This document shows, in pieces, positions 1 to 6,891 of a DNA stretch of 8,948 nt; the stretch's first letter is position 1; each line of letters begins with the position of its first letter. The DNA is from an uncultured Lachnospiraceae bacterium (lineage in GTDB: Bacteria > Bacillota > Clostridia > Lachnospirales > Lachnospiraceae): the NCBI GenBank assembly GCA_902797705.1, contig CADBTX010000198.1, positions 1-8,948 on the forward strand. The letters are read 5' to 3'. Position numbers and translations under genes: made by a program. Under the pieces are notes generated by a model. It searched no databases, was not told the DNA's origin, and worked only from the letters and a program-made list of their open reading frames with translations.

Positions 1-620
1 CCGGTGATTATGAGTCCGGCGTTGGTATCTCCCTTAACGTATTTCACGGCACCGTCCATGGAACCGAAGAAGCTTGACTCTTCCTGTATCTTATCCCGGC
101 GCGCCTTTGCCTCCTTGTCGTCAATGGCGCCGGAATTAAGGTCCGCATCTATGGCCATCTGTTTACCGGGCATGGCATCCAGTGTGAATCTGGCCGTAAC
201 CTCCGACACTCTTTCGGAACCTTTGTTGATGACCACCAGCTGCACAATGAGCAGGATGATATATACAATGGTTCCCACGATAAGGTCATTTCCGCCCACG
301 AACTGTCCGAAGGTCCGGACCACGTTTCCCGGATCACCCGTTGTAAGGATCAGCTTCGTGGAAGAAACGTTCAGCGATATACGGAATATGGTGGTAAAAA
401 GAAGTATGGTGGGATAGTAGGACATATCCAGCACTTCTTTTACAAACAGCGTATTGAACAATATGGCAAAGGCAATGGCCATATTGAAGGCAAGGCACAC
501 GTCCAGAACGGTGGCCGGCAGGGTGATTATCATGAAGACAAAGGCGCACAGAAGATACAGTGCGACCCCTACATCAAATACGTTAAATACTTTGCCTTTT
601 CCCTGCGATTTAACAGGCAT
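1..620 (-). CDS. flhA: Flagellar biosynthesis protein FlhA, N-terminal part (gene runs off the window)
   Basis: FlhA is the large inner-membrane component of the flagellar type III export gate; its cytosolic C-terminal domain, not in this window, docks chaperone-substrate complexes. The reading frame from the ATG at 618-620 to base 1 is open for 206 codons of a protein that is usually about 690 residues. It begins MPVKSQGKGKVFNVFDVG. Hydrophobic segments lie near residues 17-37, 41-60, 68-78 and 111-132. The family signature is plain: ALN-like box RISLNVSSTKLIL at about 80-92, and RVSEVTARFTLDAMPGKQM from residue 137, followed by AIDADLNSG. The start follows the flhB stop by 10 bases, with GAGGG at 625-629 four bases before the ATG. 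The carboxyl end is missing only because the window ends. Identification is very secure. Confidence 0.96.
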   Translation of the reverse strand, partial: MPVKSQGKGKVFNVFDVGVALYLLCAFVFMIITLPATVLDVCLAFNMAIAFAILFNTLFVKEVLDMSYYPTILLFTTIFRISLNVSSTKLILTTGDPGNVVRTFGQFVGGNDLIVGTIVYIILLIVQLVVINKGSERVSEVTARFTLDAMPGKQMAIDADLNSGAIDDKEAKARRDKIQEESSFFGSMDGAVKYVKGDTNAGLIIT

Positions 621-630
621 CTATCCCTCG

Positions 631-1803
631 TCAGCCGCTCTGCGGTCTTTTTCCTTCCCGTTCTTCCCTATGATTATACACTAAGGCGAGGACTTCCGCC
701 ACCGCCTGATACAGTTCCGGAGGAATAATGTCCCCCAGCTCCACGTTGTGATATATCATCCTGGCAAGAGGTTTGTTTTCTACTATCTCCACATCATTTT
801 CCCTGGCCACTTCCTTTATCTTCTGGGCCAGAAAATCTGTACCCTTCGCCACAACTATGGGGGCTGCGGCAATGGTGACGTCATACCGGAGAGCCACGGC
901 GAAATGGGTCGGGTTTGTGATGACCACATCCGCCTGGGGAATAGCCGCCATCATACGGCGCTGGCTCACTTCCCTCATCTTCTGCCGGATCTTTCCCTTT
1001 ATCTGGGGATCTCCTTCGGAATTCTTGTACTCATCCTTCACTTCCTGCTTGGTCATCATCATGTCCTTATGGAATTTCCACCTTCTGTAGGCATAATCCG
1101 CAATGCCTACCACCAGGTAGAGGATGGATATCCTGAGTCCCATATCAAGGACAGTATCCAGCACCAGTCCCACTCCCTCCTTAAGGGAAAACTGCTCAAG
1201 GAGCATGATCATCCCTATCTTATCCCTTAAGGTGATAAAGGCCATGTAGCCGATGACCAGGATCTTTACAAAGGCCTTAAGGAGCTCGAAGAGCTTCTCC
1301 ATGGAGAAGAGCCTCTTTACGCCGCTTAAGGGAGAGAGCTTGTTAAATTTGGGCTGAAGGGGCTTCGTTGTGGGAGCCCATTTTACCTGCACCAGGTTTA
1401 CTATGACCGATATGGCAAATCCCACCAGCAGTATCGGCAGCAGGATCAGAAGCATCTGAAGGGCGCAGCGGTTGATATAATTGCAGAAGTCTCTTACGCT
1501 GATCTTCCCTCCTGTCAGGTATATATGCTCCGGTATACCGGAATATACCCAGTTGAAGAGCTCCATGAACCTGGTGCCCGTATAGAATCCGATGATCCTG
1601 AGAAGAAGAAAGACCGCGATCAGGCTGATGGCGTTATTGAGCTCCTGACTCTTGGCAACCTGCCCTTCTTTCCTCGCATCGGTCAGTTTTTTCTGGGTGG
1701 GCTCTTCTGTCTTCTCTCCTCCTTCTCCGTCCCCGAAGAACTGAAGATCAAGCTTTAAGAGCGGCACGTATTTTACCTTGAGAAGATCATCCCTGTAGTT
1801 CAT
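631..1803 (-). CDS. flhB: Flagellar export switch protein FlhB
   Basis: FlhB is the export-gate protein that switches substrate class from rod/hook to filament after self-cleavage in its cytosolic domain. The 390-residue product has the N-terminal LQFF and GGEKTEEPTQKKL box (20-40), then ARKEGQVAKS (43-52), hydrophobic segments near 59-73, 115-138, 174-192 and 222-238, and the autocleavage motif NPTH at 297-300 (cut between N297 and P298) followed by FAVALRYD. The ATG at 1801-1803 overlaps the fliR stop as ATGA, suggesting translational coupling, but the Shine-Dalgarno there is weak. An in-frame GTG at 1765-1767 is preceded by AAGGT seven bases away and would give a product beginning PLLKLDLQFF, closer to the remembered Bacillus FlhB start. 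The function is certain; the exact start is open. Confidence 0.96.
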   Translation of the reverse strand: MNYRDDLLKVKYVPLLKLDLQFFGDGEGGEKTEEPTQKKLTDARKEGQVAKSQELNNAISLIAVFLLLRIIGFYTGTRFMELFNWVYSGIPEHIYLTGGKISVRDFCNYINRCALQMLLILLPILLVGFAISVIVNLVQVKWAPTTKPLQPKFNKLSPLSGVKRLFSMEKLFELLKAFVKILVIGYMAFITLRDKIGMIMLLEQFSLKEGVGLVLDTVLDMGLRISILYLVVGIADYAYRRWKFHKDMMMTKQEVKDEYKNSEGDPQIKGKIRQKMREVSQRRMMAAIPQADVVITNPTHFAVALRYDVTIAAAPIVVAKGTDFLAQKIKEVARENDVEIVENKPLARMIYHNVELGDIIPPELYQAVAEVLALVYNHREEREGKRPQSG

Positions 1804-2588
1804 CCGCTGCTCATTACCTCTACTATGTTGGTGACCATCCTCTTCATCTCCCCGGCGATATAATCGCTCATCACCGGGATAAGCGCAGTGGTGGCGATAA
1901 GGGCGGTAAAGCCCACAAATATCTTGAGCTGTACTCCCACCGAGAACATGTTCATCTGGGGCGCCACCTTTGCCAGTATGCCAAGCACCGAATTAAGCAG
2001 CAGCATAGTGGCATAGATCGGAAGATAGATCCTGAAGGCGATGATAAATGAATCCATGATATAGCCCGTCACCACATACACCAGCCCCTCCCCCGGAAGG
2101 GATGCATGTCCCATGGGAATAAGGGTGAAGCTTTCGAAAAAGGCCCTTAAGATATAGTGGTGCAGGTTCGTCAGCATCATTATCAGCATAAAGGCGTACT
2201 GATAAAGGGAACCTGTAAAGCCCGTCTGCTGTCTGGTCATGGGATCAAAGATACTGACCATGGCAAGACCTATATCCCTGTCAATATTGGAACCCGCAAA
2301 CTGCAGCACATACAGTGCCAGATTGGCACAGAACCCTATGGTGACGCCGCAGAAAGCCTCCTTTATCACCAGGATGGCGTATCCTATAACGGTGCTGTAC
2401 TCCAATACCTCATGGGGCACCACGGTGACATAGGTCAAAAACGCAATAAAGACTGCCAGTCCCGCCTTTATCCGCCTCGGCACGTTATTGGTGCTGAAAA
2501 AGGGCGCCGAAAACATGAATGACGCGATCCTCGTCAATATAAGCAGATAATATTCCAGATCGGTTACAGAAAAATTATACCAAAACAC
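1800..2588 (-). CDS. fliR: Flagellar export gate protein FliR
   Basis: FliR is a membrane protein that assembles with FliP and FliQ into the helical core of the flagellar protein-export channel. The 262-residue product matches the usual family length. It opens with a hydrophobic segment, then the conserved SAPFFSTNNVPRRIKAGLA at about 27-45, and continues with several membrane segments, including the conserved QFAGSNIDRDIGLAM-type stretch (FAGxxID) near 116-130. The start is GTG at 2586-2588, not ATG: the upstream in-frame codons are GAA, TTA, TCT and then a TGA stop at 2598-2600, and the first internal ATG is residue 25, inside the first conserved segment. No convincing Shine-Dalgarno precedes the GTG. 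The gene begins 26 bases after fliQ, and its stop overlaps the flhB ATG. Confidence 0.95.
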   Translation of the reverse strand: MFWYNFSVTDLEYYLLILTRIASFMFSAPFFSTNNVPRRIKAGLAVFIAFLTYVTVVPHEVLEYSTVIGYAILVIKEAFCGVTIGFCANLALYVLQFAGSNIDRDIGLAMVSIFDPMTRQQTGFTGSLYQYAFMLIMMLTNLHHYILRAFFESFTLIPMGHASLPGEGLVYVVTGYIMDSFIIAFRIYLPIYATMLLLNSVLGILAKVAPQMNMFSVGVQLKIFVGFTALIATTALIPVMSDYIAGEMKRMVTNIVEVMSSG

Positions 2589-2614
2589 TTCTAAAGATCA
2601 GTATCAACCCAAAA

Positions 2615-2884
2615 TCACTTAATGTACAAAGAAAAATCCGACCACAGGCTTTCGGTGAAAGTCACCATATTATTCATCATCCAGTGTCCCATCACCATAA
2701 GCCCTATGAATATGGCTATTACCTTTGGAACGAATGTCAGAGTCTGCTCCTGAATGGATGTAACAGTCTGAAAAATGGATATCGTAAGTCCCACCACCAG
2801 GGATATAAGGAGCAGCGGCGCCGCAGTGGTGATGATAACGTAAAGAGTATTTCTTGTGATATCCGATACCGTATCAATTGTCAT
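2615..2884 (-). CDS. fliQ: Flagellar export gate protein FliQ
   Basis: FliQ is a small two-helix hairpin protein; in known systems four copies pack around FliP5-FliR1 in the export gate. The product has 89 residues, the standard length of the family. Membrane segments lie at about 15-37 and 52-74, separated by the conserved loop SIFQTVTSIQEQTLTFVPK (35-53), which is nearly the family consensus. The ATG at 2882-2884 is preceded by a consensus AGGAGG at 2895-2900, ten bases upstream. The gene sits 28 bases after fliP and 26 bases before fliR, in the invariant fliP-fliQ-fliR order. Confidence 0.96.
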   Translation of the reverse strand: MTIDTVSDITRNTLYVIITTAAPLLLISLVVGLTISIFQTVTSIQEQTLTFVPKVIAIFIGLMVMGHWMMNNMVTFTESLWSDFSLYIK

Positions 2885-2894
2885 ATGCCGTAAT

Positions 2895-2900
2895 CCTCCT
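2895..2900 (-). promoter_or_regulatory. Ribosome binding site of fliQ
   Basis: AGGAGG on the minus strand, ten bases before the fliQ ATG, in the 28-base gap after fliP. It is a full-consensus site and fixes the fliQ start. It contrasts with the next gene, fliR, which has no visible site. Confidence 0.85.
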
Positions 2901-2912
2901 TTTTCCGGAAAA

Positions 2913-3857
2913 CTAATAGAAGGTCTTGACCAGGGATCCGATCACCAGATTCCATCCGTCCGCCAGTACAAAAAGCAATATCTTAAAGGGCATGGAGATA
3001 GTGGTTGGCGGCAGCATCATCATACCCATACTCATCAGGGTGGAGGCCACCACCATATCTATCACTATAAAGGGAATGTATATCAAAAATCCTATGATAA
3101 AAGCTGTCCTCAATTCCGATATGCAAAAGGCGGGTATCAGAACGTAATTCGGGATGTCATCCAGTTCGTCCACGGGATCCAGCTTGGCGATATCGAGAAA
3201 GAGCTGTACATCCCTTTTCTGGGTCTGTCCGTACATGAACTGCCGAAGGGGTTCCATGGCCCTCTCCCTGAACTCCGTCTGGGTTATCTGCCCTGCTTCA
3301 AAGGGCTGCACAGCCTTTACATTTATCTCATTAATGGCAGGCTGCATGATGAAAAAGGTAAGAAACAGGGACAGACCGATAAGCACCTGGTTCGGAGGCG
3401 CTGTCTGGGTTCCTATGGCTGTCCTTGTGAAATGCATGACTATGATGATCCTGGTAAAGGAGGTCATCATGATAAGGAGAAAAGGAGCAAGGGATAATAG
3501 AGTAAGGGTAATAAGGATCCTTAAGGACCCCGAAAGATTTCCCCTCTCGTCGGAATAGGTGATATTAAGGTTATTGCCGATATTAAGCTCCCTTATGTCC
3601 TCAGGGGTCTCCGAGGTTCCCGGCTCACGTATGACCGTACTGGAATTATAGGGGTTGTCGCTTAAGCCCAGATCATTGTAGTTCTCGCTGCGCTCCCCGG
3701 GCACAGTAACCGTATCTCCCCTGGAAGCCCCGGTATTGCTTGTGATATTCTCCTGGGCATGCACGGGAAAGGCTATTAAGATAATAAGAGATAAAAGAAA
3801 AACGGCTGCAAATGCCAACCGTATTTCCTTAACAAGCTTTCCAGCATTCATATTCAT
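2913..3857 (-). CDS. fliP: Flagellar export gate protein FliP, with an extended N-terminal segment
   Basis: FliP forms the pentameric core of the flagellar type III export channel with FliQ and FliR. The product has 314 residues, against about 220-250 usual for the family. An apparent signal peptide (residues 1-34, hydrophobic 13-31, ending PVHA before QE) is followed by about 75 polar, Asn/Ser/Thr/Glu-rich residues before the first family helix. The conserved part begins near 110: SLAPFLLIMMTSFTRIIIV (122-140), then TQTAPPNQVLIGLSLFLTFF (150-169), and FIPAF-type ELRTAFIIGF (248-257). SMGMMMLPP (276-284) is the Met-rich loop that gates the pore. The ATG at 3855-3857 overlaps the fliO stop as ATGA. 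A second ATG at 3849-3851 (residue 3) is seven bases from AGGA at 3859-3862, better spacing than the first ATG has, and may be the true start. Confidence 0.95.
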   Translation of the reverse strand: MNMNAGKLVKEIRLAFAAVFLLSLIILIAFPVHAQENITSNTGASRGDTVTVPGERSENYNDLGLSDNPYNSSTVIREPGTSETPEDIRELNIGNNLNITYSDERGNLSGSLRILITLTLLSLAPFLLIMMTSFTRIIIVMHFTRTAIGTQTAPPNQVLIGLSLFLTFFIMQPAINEINVKAVQPFEAGQITQTEFRERAMEPLRQFMYGQTQKRDVQLFLDIAKLDPVDELDDIPNYVLIPAFCISELRTAFIIGFLIYIPFIVIDMVVASTLMSMGMMMLPPTTISMPFKILLFVLADGWNLVIGSLVKTFY

Positions 3858-4231
3858 TTCCTGTCATTCTTAACGAGGGCGTTTCCTGCTTTTTCAAGCA
3901 GTTTCCTGAAATCCACCGTCGTATCGGCCTCCGCAGTATCCACCGAAAGAGGTACGAAGTCCTCGGGAAGCTCACTTATAAGCCCTACCCGGTCCTTTGA
4001 CTCCGAAAGCAGGAGATACTTTTCCCCCGCCTGAATGAGATAAACGTTCTTTCCTCCCGGAAGCCGCAGCGATTCCACAACTTTTATATTGCGGCCGGTC
4101 ATCTTCTGCTTTTCAATGGAGCCCACTATCCTGGCTGTAAAATATGTAGCAAGAAGTACCAGTACAAATATAAGGATTGCCGACAGGAGCTCGGCTATTC
4201 CCCGGCCACCTGCCAAAAGGCAGAGTTCCAT
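3854..4231 (-). CDS. fliO: Flagellar biosynthesis protein FliO
   Basis: FliO is a small bitopic membrane protein that helps assemble the FliP ring; it is poorly conserved and often annotated only by position. The 125-residue product has one membrane helix at about 13-34 (AELLSAILIFVLVLLATYF), then a basic stretch and the typical FliO cytosolic fold pattern, with IKVVESLRLPGGKNVYLIQ at about 49-67 followed by GEKYLLLSES. It ends in a charged tail. The ATG at 4229-4231 directly abuts the cheY TAA, with only a short AGGA within the last cheY codons, so translation is probably coupled to cheY. The gene stop overlaps the fliP start. The sequence pattern and the position between cheY and fliP agree. 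Confidence 0.9.
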   Translation of the reverse strand: MELCLLAGGRGIAELLSAILIFVLVLLATYFTARIVGSIEKQKMTGRNIKVVESLRLPGGKNVYLIQAGEKYLLLSESKDRVGLISELPEDFVPLSVDTAEADTTVDFRKLLEKAGNALVKNDRK

Positions 4232-4594
4232 TTATCCTACAACTTTCTTCACGGCTTCCAGCACACGCTCTGCCTGGAAAGGCTTAACTATGAAGTCCTT
4301 TGCTCCGGCCTGGATAGCCTCGATAACCATCGCCTGCTGTCCCATTGCAGAACACATTATGACCATAGCGGAAGGATCTGACGCTTTTATCTTCTTTAAT
4401 GCCTGAATTCCGTCCATCTCCGGCATTGTAATGTCCATCAATACCAGATCGGGCTTAACTTCAGCGTACTTTTCAACAGCTTTGGCGCCGTTCTCTGCTT
4501 CTCCTGCAACATTGTAGCCATTCTTGGAAAGAATGTCCTTGATCATCATTCTCATGAATGCTGCATCGTCACAAATCAGAATGTTTTTAGCCAT
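4232..4594 (-). CDS. cheY: Chemotaxis response regulator CheY
   Basis: CheY is a single-domain response regulator that, when phosphorylated by CheA, binds the flagellar switch to change motor rotation. The 120-residue product is a complete receiver domain and nothing else. It has the acidic pair D9-D10, the phospho-acceptor D54 (LVLMDITMPEMDG), the switch residue S82 in MCSAMGQQ, and K104 in FIVKPF. The sequence DDAAFMRMMIKDIL and the rest closely resemble my memory of Bacillus subtilis CheY, as does its place between fliY and fliO. The ATG at 4592-4594 follows GGGAG at 4604-4608 by nine bases; the gap to fliY is 15 bases. In Bacillus-type systems FliY dephosphorylates CheY-P, so the two neighbours are likely enzyme and substrate. 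Confidence 0.97.
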   Translation of the reverse strand: MAKNILICDDAAFMRMMIKDILSKNGYNVAGEAENGAKAVEKYAEVKPDLVLMDITMPEMDGIQALKKIKASDPSAMVIMCSAMGQQAMVIEAIQAGAKDFIVKPFQAERVLEAVKKVVG

Positions 4595-4609
4595 AGTTCT
4601 CTTCTCCCT

Positions 4610-5884
4610 TTACTTAACTATTTCAGTAACCCTGACGCCGAAACTTTCTTCGATAACCACTACCTCGCCCTTTGCCACATACTTGCCGTTAACAAGGACA
4701 TCAATGGGCTCACCGGCTATCTTCTCTAATTCTATAATAGTTCCGGGTGCAAAATCAAGGATTTCATTTATAGATTTATGGGTTCTGCCGAGTTCTACAG
4801 TAACTTCAAGCGGAACATCCTTGATAAGCTCGATATTTTCCTGACTCTGCAGAGGATTTATATCCCCCGAGAAATTCTGGAAAGTGGCCTGCTGAACATT
4901 CACAGGCTGCATGGGCTGCATCATCGGCATGCCCATCCCCATCTGGGGCTGCATCATCGGCATGCCCATTCCCATCTGCATTCCCGGCTGCATCCCGGGC
5001 TGCATTCCCATCTGGGGCTGCATTCCCATCTGCATTCCGGGGTCCATGGCCTGAGGCATTGGCTGCTGTGCCGCTGGCTGCTGCGGCATTGCCTGAGGCT
5101 CCGGTGCAGGAGGCGGTGCTGCCGGCTCCGGTTCTGAAGCGGCTGCTCCTCCGTCTGTTGCTCCTCCCTCTCCGATAAAGAAGTTATATAACTCCTTCGC
5201 GAAGGGTATGGGATAAAGCTGCATTATCGAGCTGTCAACCAGGTCTTCACCTATCTGGAGATCAAAGGATATCTTTACAAACTCGCCTTCCAGGAAGGAC
5301 GCTATGTCTCCAGGCTGTCCGAATTCTCCCAGATCCACCAGGGAAGCCTCCGGAGGGCTTATATCTATCATCTTTCCCAGCATTGAGGAAAGAGATGTGG
5401 CTGCGGAGCCCATCATCTGGTTCATGGCCTCTGAAATGGCCGACAGATGGAGTTCTCCCAGTTCACCTTCTGTATTGGTACCGTCACCGCCCATCATCAG
5501 GTCGGTTATTACCTTTACATCATTCTCTTTTAATACAAGAATATTGGAACCGTCAAGTCCTACTTTGTAATGTATCTGAACAAATACACAGGGCTTCTCG
5601 TAATCCTTTATCAGTGTATCCCAGGTACAGACCTCAACCGTAGGAGTAGTGATATTAACCTTGCGGTTCACCAGGGAATACAGCGTCGTGGCCGAAGTAC
5701 CCATACTTATATTGGCTACTTCACCTACCGCGTCCCTTTCTATCTCGGAGAGAAGTTCATCCCCTCCTCCGCCCGCCGGTGCTTCAGCAGGTGCTTCAGA
5801 GGGAGCCGCTTCGCCGCCGCCATCATCGGCGGACATGCCGCTAAGGAGAGAATTTATCTCATCCTGAGATAACATTCCATCCAT
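4610..5884 (-). CDS. fliY: Flagellar switch protein FliY (CheC-like phosphatase plus FliN/SpoA domain)
   Basis: FliY is the FliN-type C-ring protein of many Gram-positive bacteria, which also dephosphorylates CheY-P at the switch. The 424-residue product has four parts. Residues 4-15 (MLSQDEINSLL) form a FliM-like CheY-binding peptide. About 20-45 is an Ala/Pro/Gly linker. About 45-238 is a CheC-like domain with two phosphatase motifs, D51-x3-E55-x2-N58 and S148-x3-E152-x2-N155, both with Glu and Asn intact. About 240-335 is a long Ala/Pro then Met/Gln/Pro linker, followed by a C-terminal SpoA domain (352-424) with VELGRTHKSINEILDFAPG and VNGKYVAKGEVVV. The ATG abuts the fliM stop, with AGGAGGG seven bases upstream. 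The product is somewhat longer than the Bacillus protein (about 380) because of the linker. Databases may call it fliN. Confidence 0.95.
   Translation of the reverse strand: MDGMLSQDEINSLLSGMSADDGGGEAAPSEAPAEAPAGGGGDELLSEIERDAVGEVANISMGTSATTLYSLVNRKVNITTPTVEVCTWDTLIKDYEKPCVFVQIHYKVGLDGSNILVLKENDVKVITDLMMGGDGTNTEGELGELHLSAISEAMNQMMGSAATSLSSMLGKMIDISPPEASLVDLGEFGQPGDIASFLEGEFVKISFDLQIGEDLVDSSIMQLYPIPFAKELYNFFIGEGGATDGGAAASEPEPAAPPPAPEPQAMPQQPAAQQPMPQAMDPGMQMGMQPQMGMQPGMQPGMQMGMGMPMMQPQMGMGMPMMQPMQPVNVQQATFQNFSGDINPLQSQENIELIKDVPLEVTVELGRTHKSINEILDFAPGTIIELEKIAGEPIDVLVNGKYVAKGEVVVIEESFGVRVTEIVK
4914..4979 (-). repeat. Two tandem 33-base repeats in the fliY linker
   Basis: Bases 4914-4946 and 4947-4979 are adjacent 33-base copies that differ at two positions by eye (c/t at 4937/4970 and g/c at the last base). 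On the coding strand each gives an 11-residue Gly/Met/Pro/Gln unit of the type MGMGMPMMQPQ, in frame, so copy number could change without breaking fliY. Confidence 0.85.
4998..5032 (-). repeat. Short 18-base-period repeats in the fliY linker
   Basis: The 17-base string ggctgcattcccatctg occurs at 4998-5014 and again at 5016-5032 (period 18). It encodes a six-residue Met/Gln/Gly/Pro unit (MQMGMQP-like). Together with the 33-base repeats just downstream in the gene, it makes a low-complexity tract over roughly 4904-5047. Confidence 0.8.
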
Positions 5885-6868
5885 TTAGTTTCCCTCCTCT
5901 CTGATTATTGATGTGACCCTGACCGCATAGTCGTTCTTTATGGCACCGGGCAGAGCCGTAAATTTCTTTATATTGCCCACATATACGTTCAATTCTTCCG
6001 CCACCTTGCTGTCCAGACGTATGATATCACCGGGCTGCAGGTTCACGAAATCCTGAACCGATATTATGCTGTGTCCGAGCACCGCCTTAACAGGCATGGA
6101 AACATGATTTATAAGATCTTCCAGATGCTCGTGGTAATCCTCATCATTTCCGTTCTGCATATTGGCAAACCAGAACTTGGTGTTCAGCTTGTCCATAATA
6201 CTTTCCAATGTCAGGAAAGGCAGACAGATGTTCATAAGACCCTCAACATCACCTATCCTCATATTCAGGGTGACGATGGAGATCATTTCGGTGGGAGCAA
6301 TGATCTGTGCAAACTGGGGATTGGTCTCCACTCTTTCCAGTACCGGAGAAAGCTCTACCACGTTCTTCCAGGGCTCCCGGAGAAGTCTGACGCAGATCAC
6401 CATGATCTTTTCCAGAATGGAAAGCTCTATGTCCGAGTATTCCCTGCTCTTTTCCAGGGGATCCCCCTGTCCTCCCAGCATTCTGTCTATTATAGCAAAA
6501 CCCAGATTGCTGGCAAGCTCTATCATCACATTTCCCGTCAGGGGCAGGAAGTTGATTATACCAAGAATTACCGGGTTGGGCAACGAATTGGAAAACTCCG
6601 AGAAGGTAAGGGCTTCGGAATTCACCACCGTCACCTGTGCATTCTTTCTCAGGTAAACAGGAAGGTTGGTGGACAAAAGCCTTCCGTAATGCTCGAAGAT
6701 TATCTCCAGGGTTCTTAAATGCTCTTTTGAAAATTTTGCGGGACGCTTGAAGTCATAGTCCTTGACAGGCCGTTCATTGGCCTCCTTCATGTCGTCCGCA
6801 TCTATCTCACCGGAACTTAATCCCGCCAGCAGGGCGTCTATCTCATCCTGGGACAGTACATCTGCCAT
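5885..6868 (-). CDS. fliM: Flagellar motor switch protein FliM
   Basis: FliM is the C-ring protein that receives CheY-P and sets rotation direction. The 327-residue product has the usual family length and all three parts. The N-terminal CheY-P-binding peptide is LSQDEIDALL (5-14). A linker leads to the CheC-like middle domain (about 45-235), with KEHLRTLEIIFEHYGRLLS at 48-66 and the GGQG motif at 132-135 that matches the GGxG loop contacting FliG. The C-terminal SpoA domain (about 250-322) contains VNLQPGDIIRLDSKVAEEL. The FliM middle domain lacks the phosphatase Glu/Asn motifs that FliY keeps. The ATG at 6866-6868 follows GAGGGAG at 6877-6883 by eight bases. The gap to fliL is 23 bases, and the stop abuts the fliY ATG. 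Confidence 0.97.
   Translation of the reverse strand: MADVLSQDEIDALLAGLSSGEIDADDMKEANERPVKDYDFKRPAKFSKEHLRTLEIIFEHYGRLLSTNLPVYLRKNAQVTVVNSEALTFSEFSNSLPNPVILGIINFLPLTGNVMIELASNLGFAIIDRMLGGQGDPLEKSREYSDIELSILEKIMVICVRLLREPWKNVVELSPVLERVETNPQFAQIIAPTEMISIVTLNMRIGDVEGLMNICLPFLTLESIMDKLNTKFWFANMQNGNDEDYHEHLEDLINHVSMPVKAVLGHSIISVQDFVNLQPGDIIRLDSKVAEELNVYVGNIKKFTALPGAIKNDYAVRVTSIIREEGN
5892..5898 (-). promoter_or_regulatory. Ribosome binding site of fliY, inside the end of fliM
   Basis: AGGAGGG on the minus strand lies within the last fliM codons (Glu-Glu-Gly), seven bases before the fliY ATG that abuts the fliM stop. The good spacing supports the first ATG (5884) over the ATG three codons later. 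Ribosome termination on fliM probably feeds initiation on fliY. Confidence 0.85.
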
Positions 6869-6891
6869 AAGGTCTTCTCCCTCAATTTATT

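Noticed and set aside
334..549. Minus-strand open frame of 71 codons inside flhA
   Set aside because: It is out of frame with flhA, whose conserved protein sequence covers the same bases without a break.
2856..3497. Plus-strand open frame opposite fliP, 213 codons
   Set aside because: It is antisense to conserved fliP and fliQ codons and its product is low-quality His/Gly/Lys sequence without a domain.
4778..5137. Plus-strand open frame coding a striking His/Leu/Arg-rich protein
   Set aside because: It is the antisense of the fliY Met/Gln/Pro repeat linker; the His richness follows from reading cat/atg repeats backwards. It has no binding site or family match.
6071..6718. Long plus-strand open frame opposite fliM
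   Set aside because: It lies wholly within the secure fliM coding region, has no recognisable domain and no upstream binding site.
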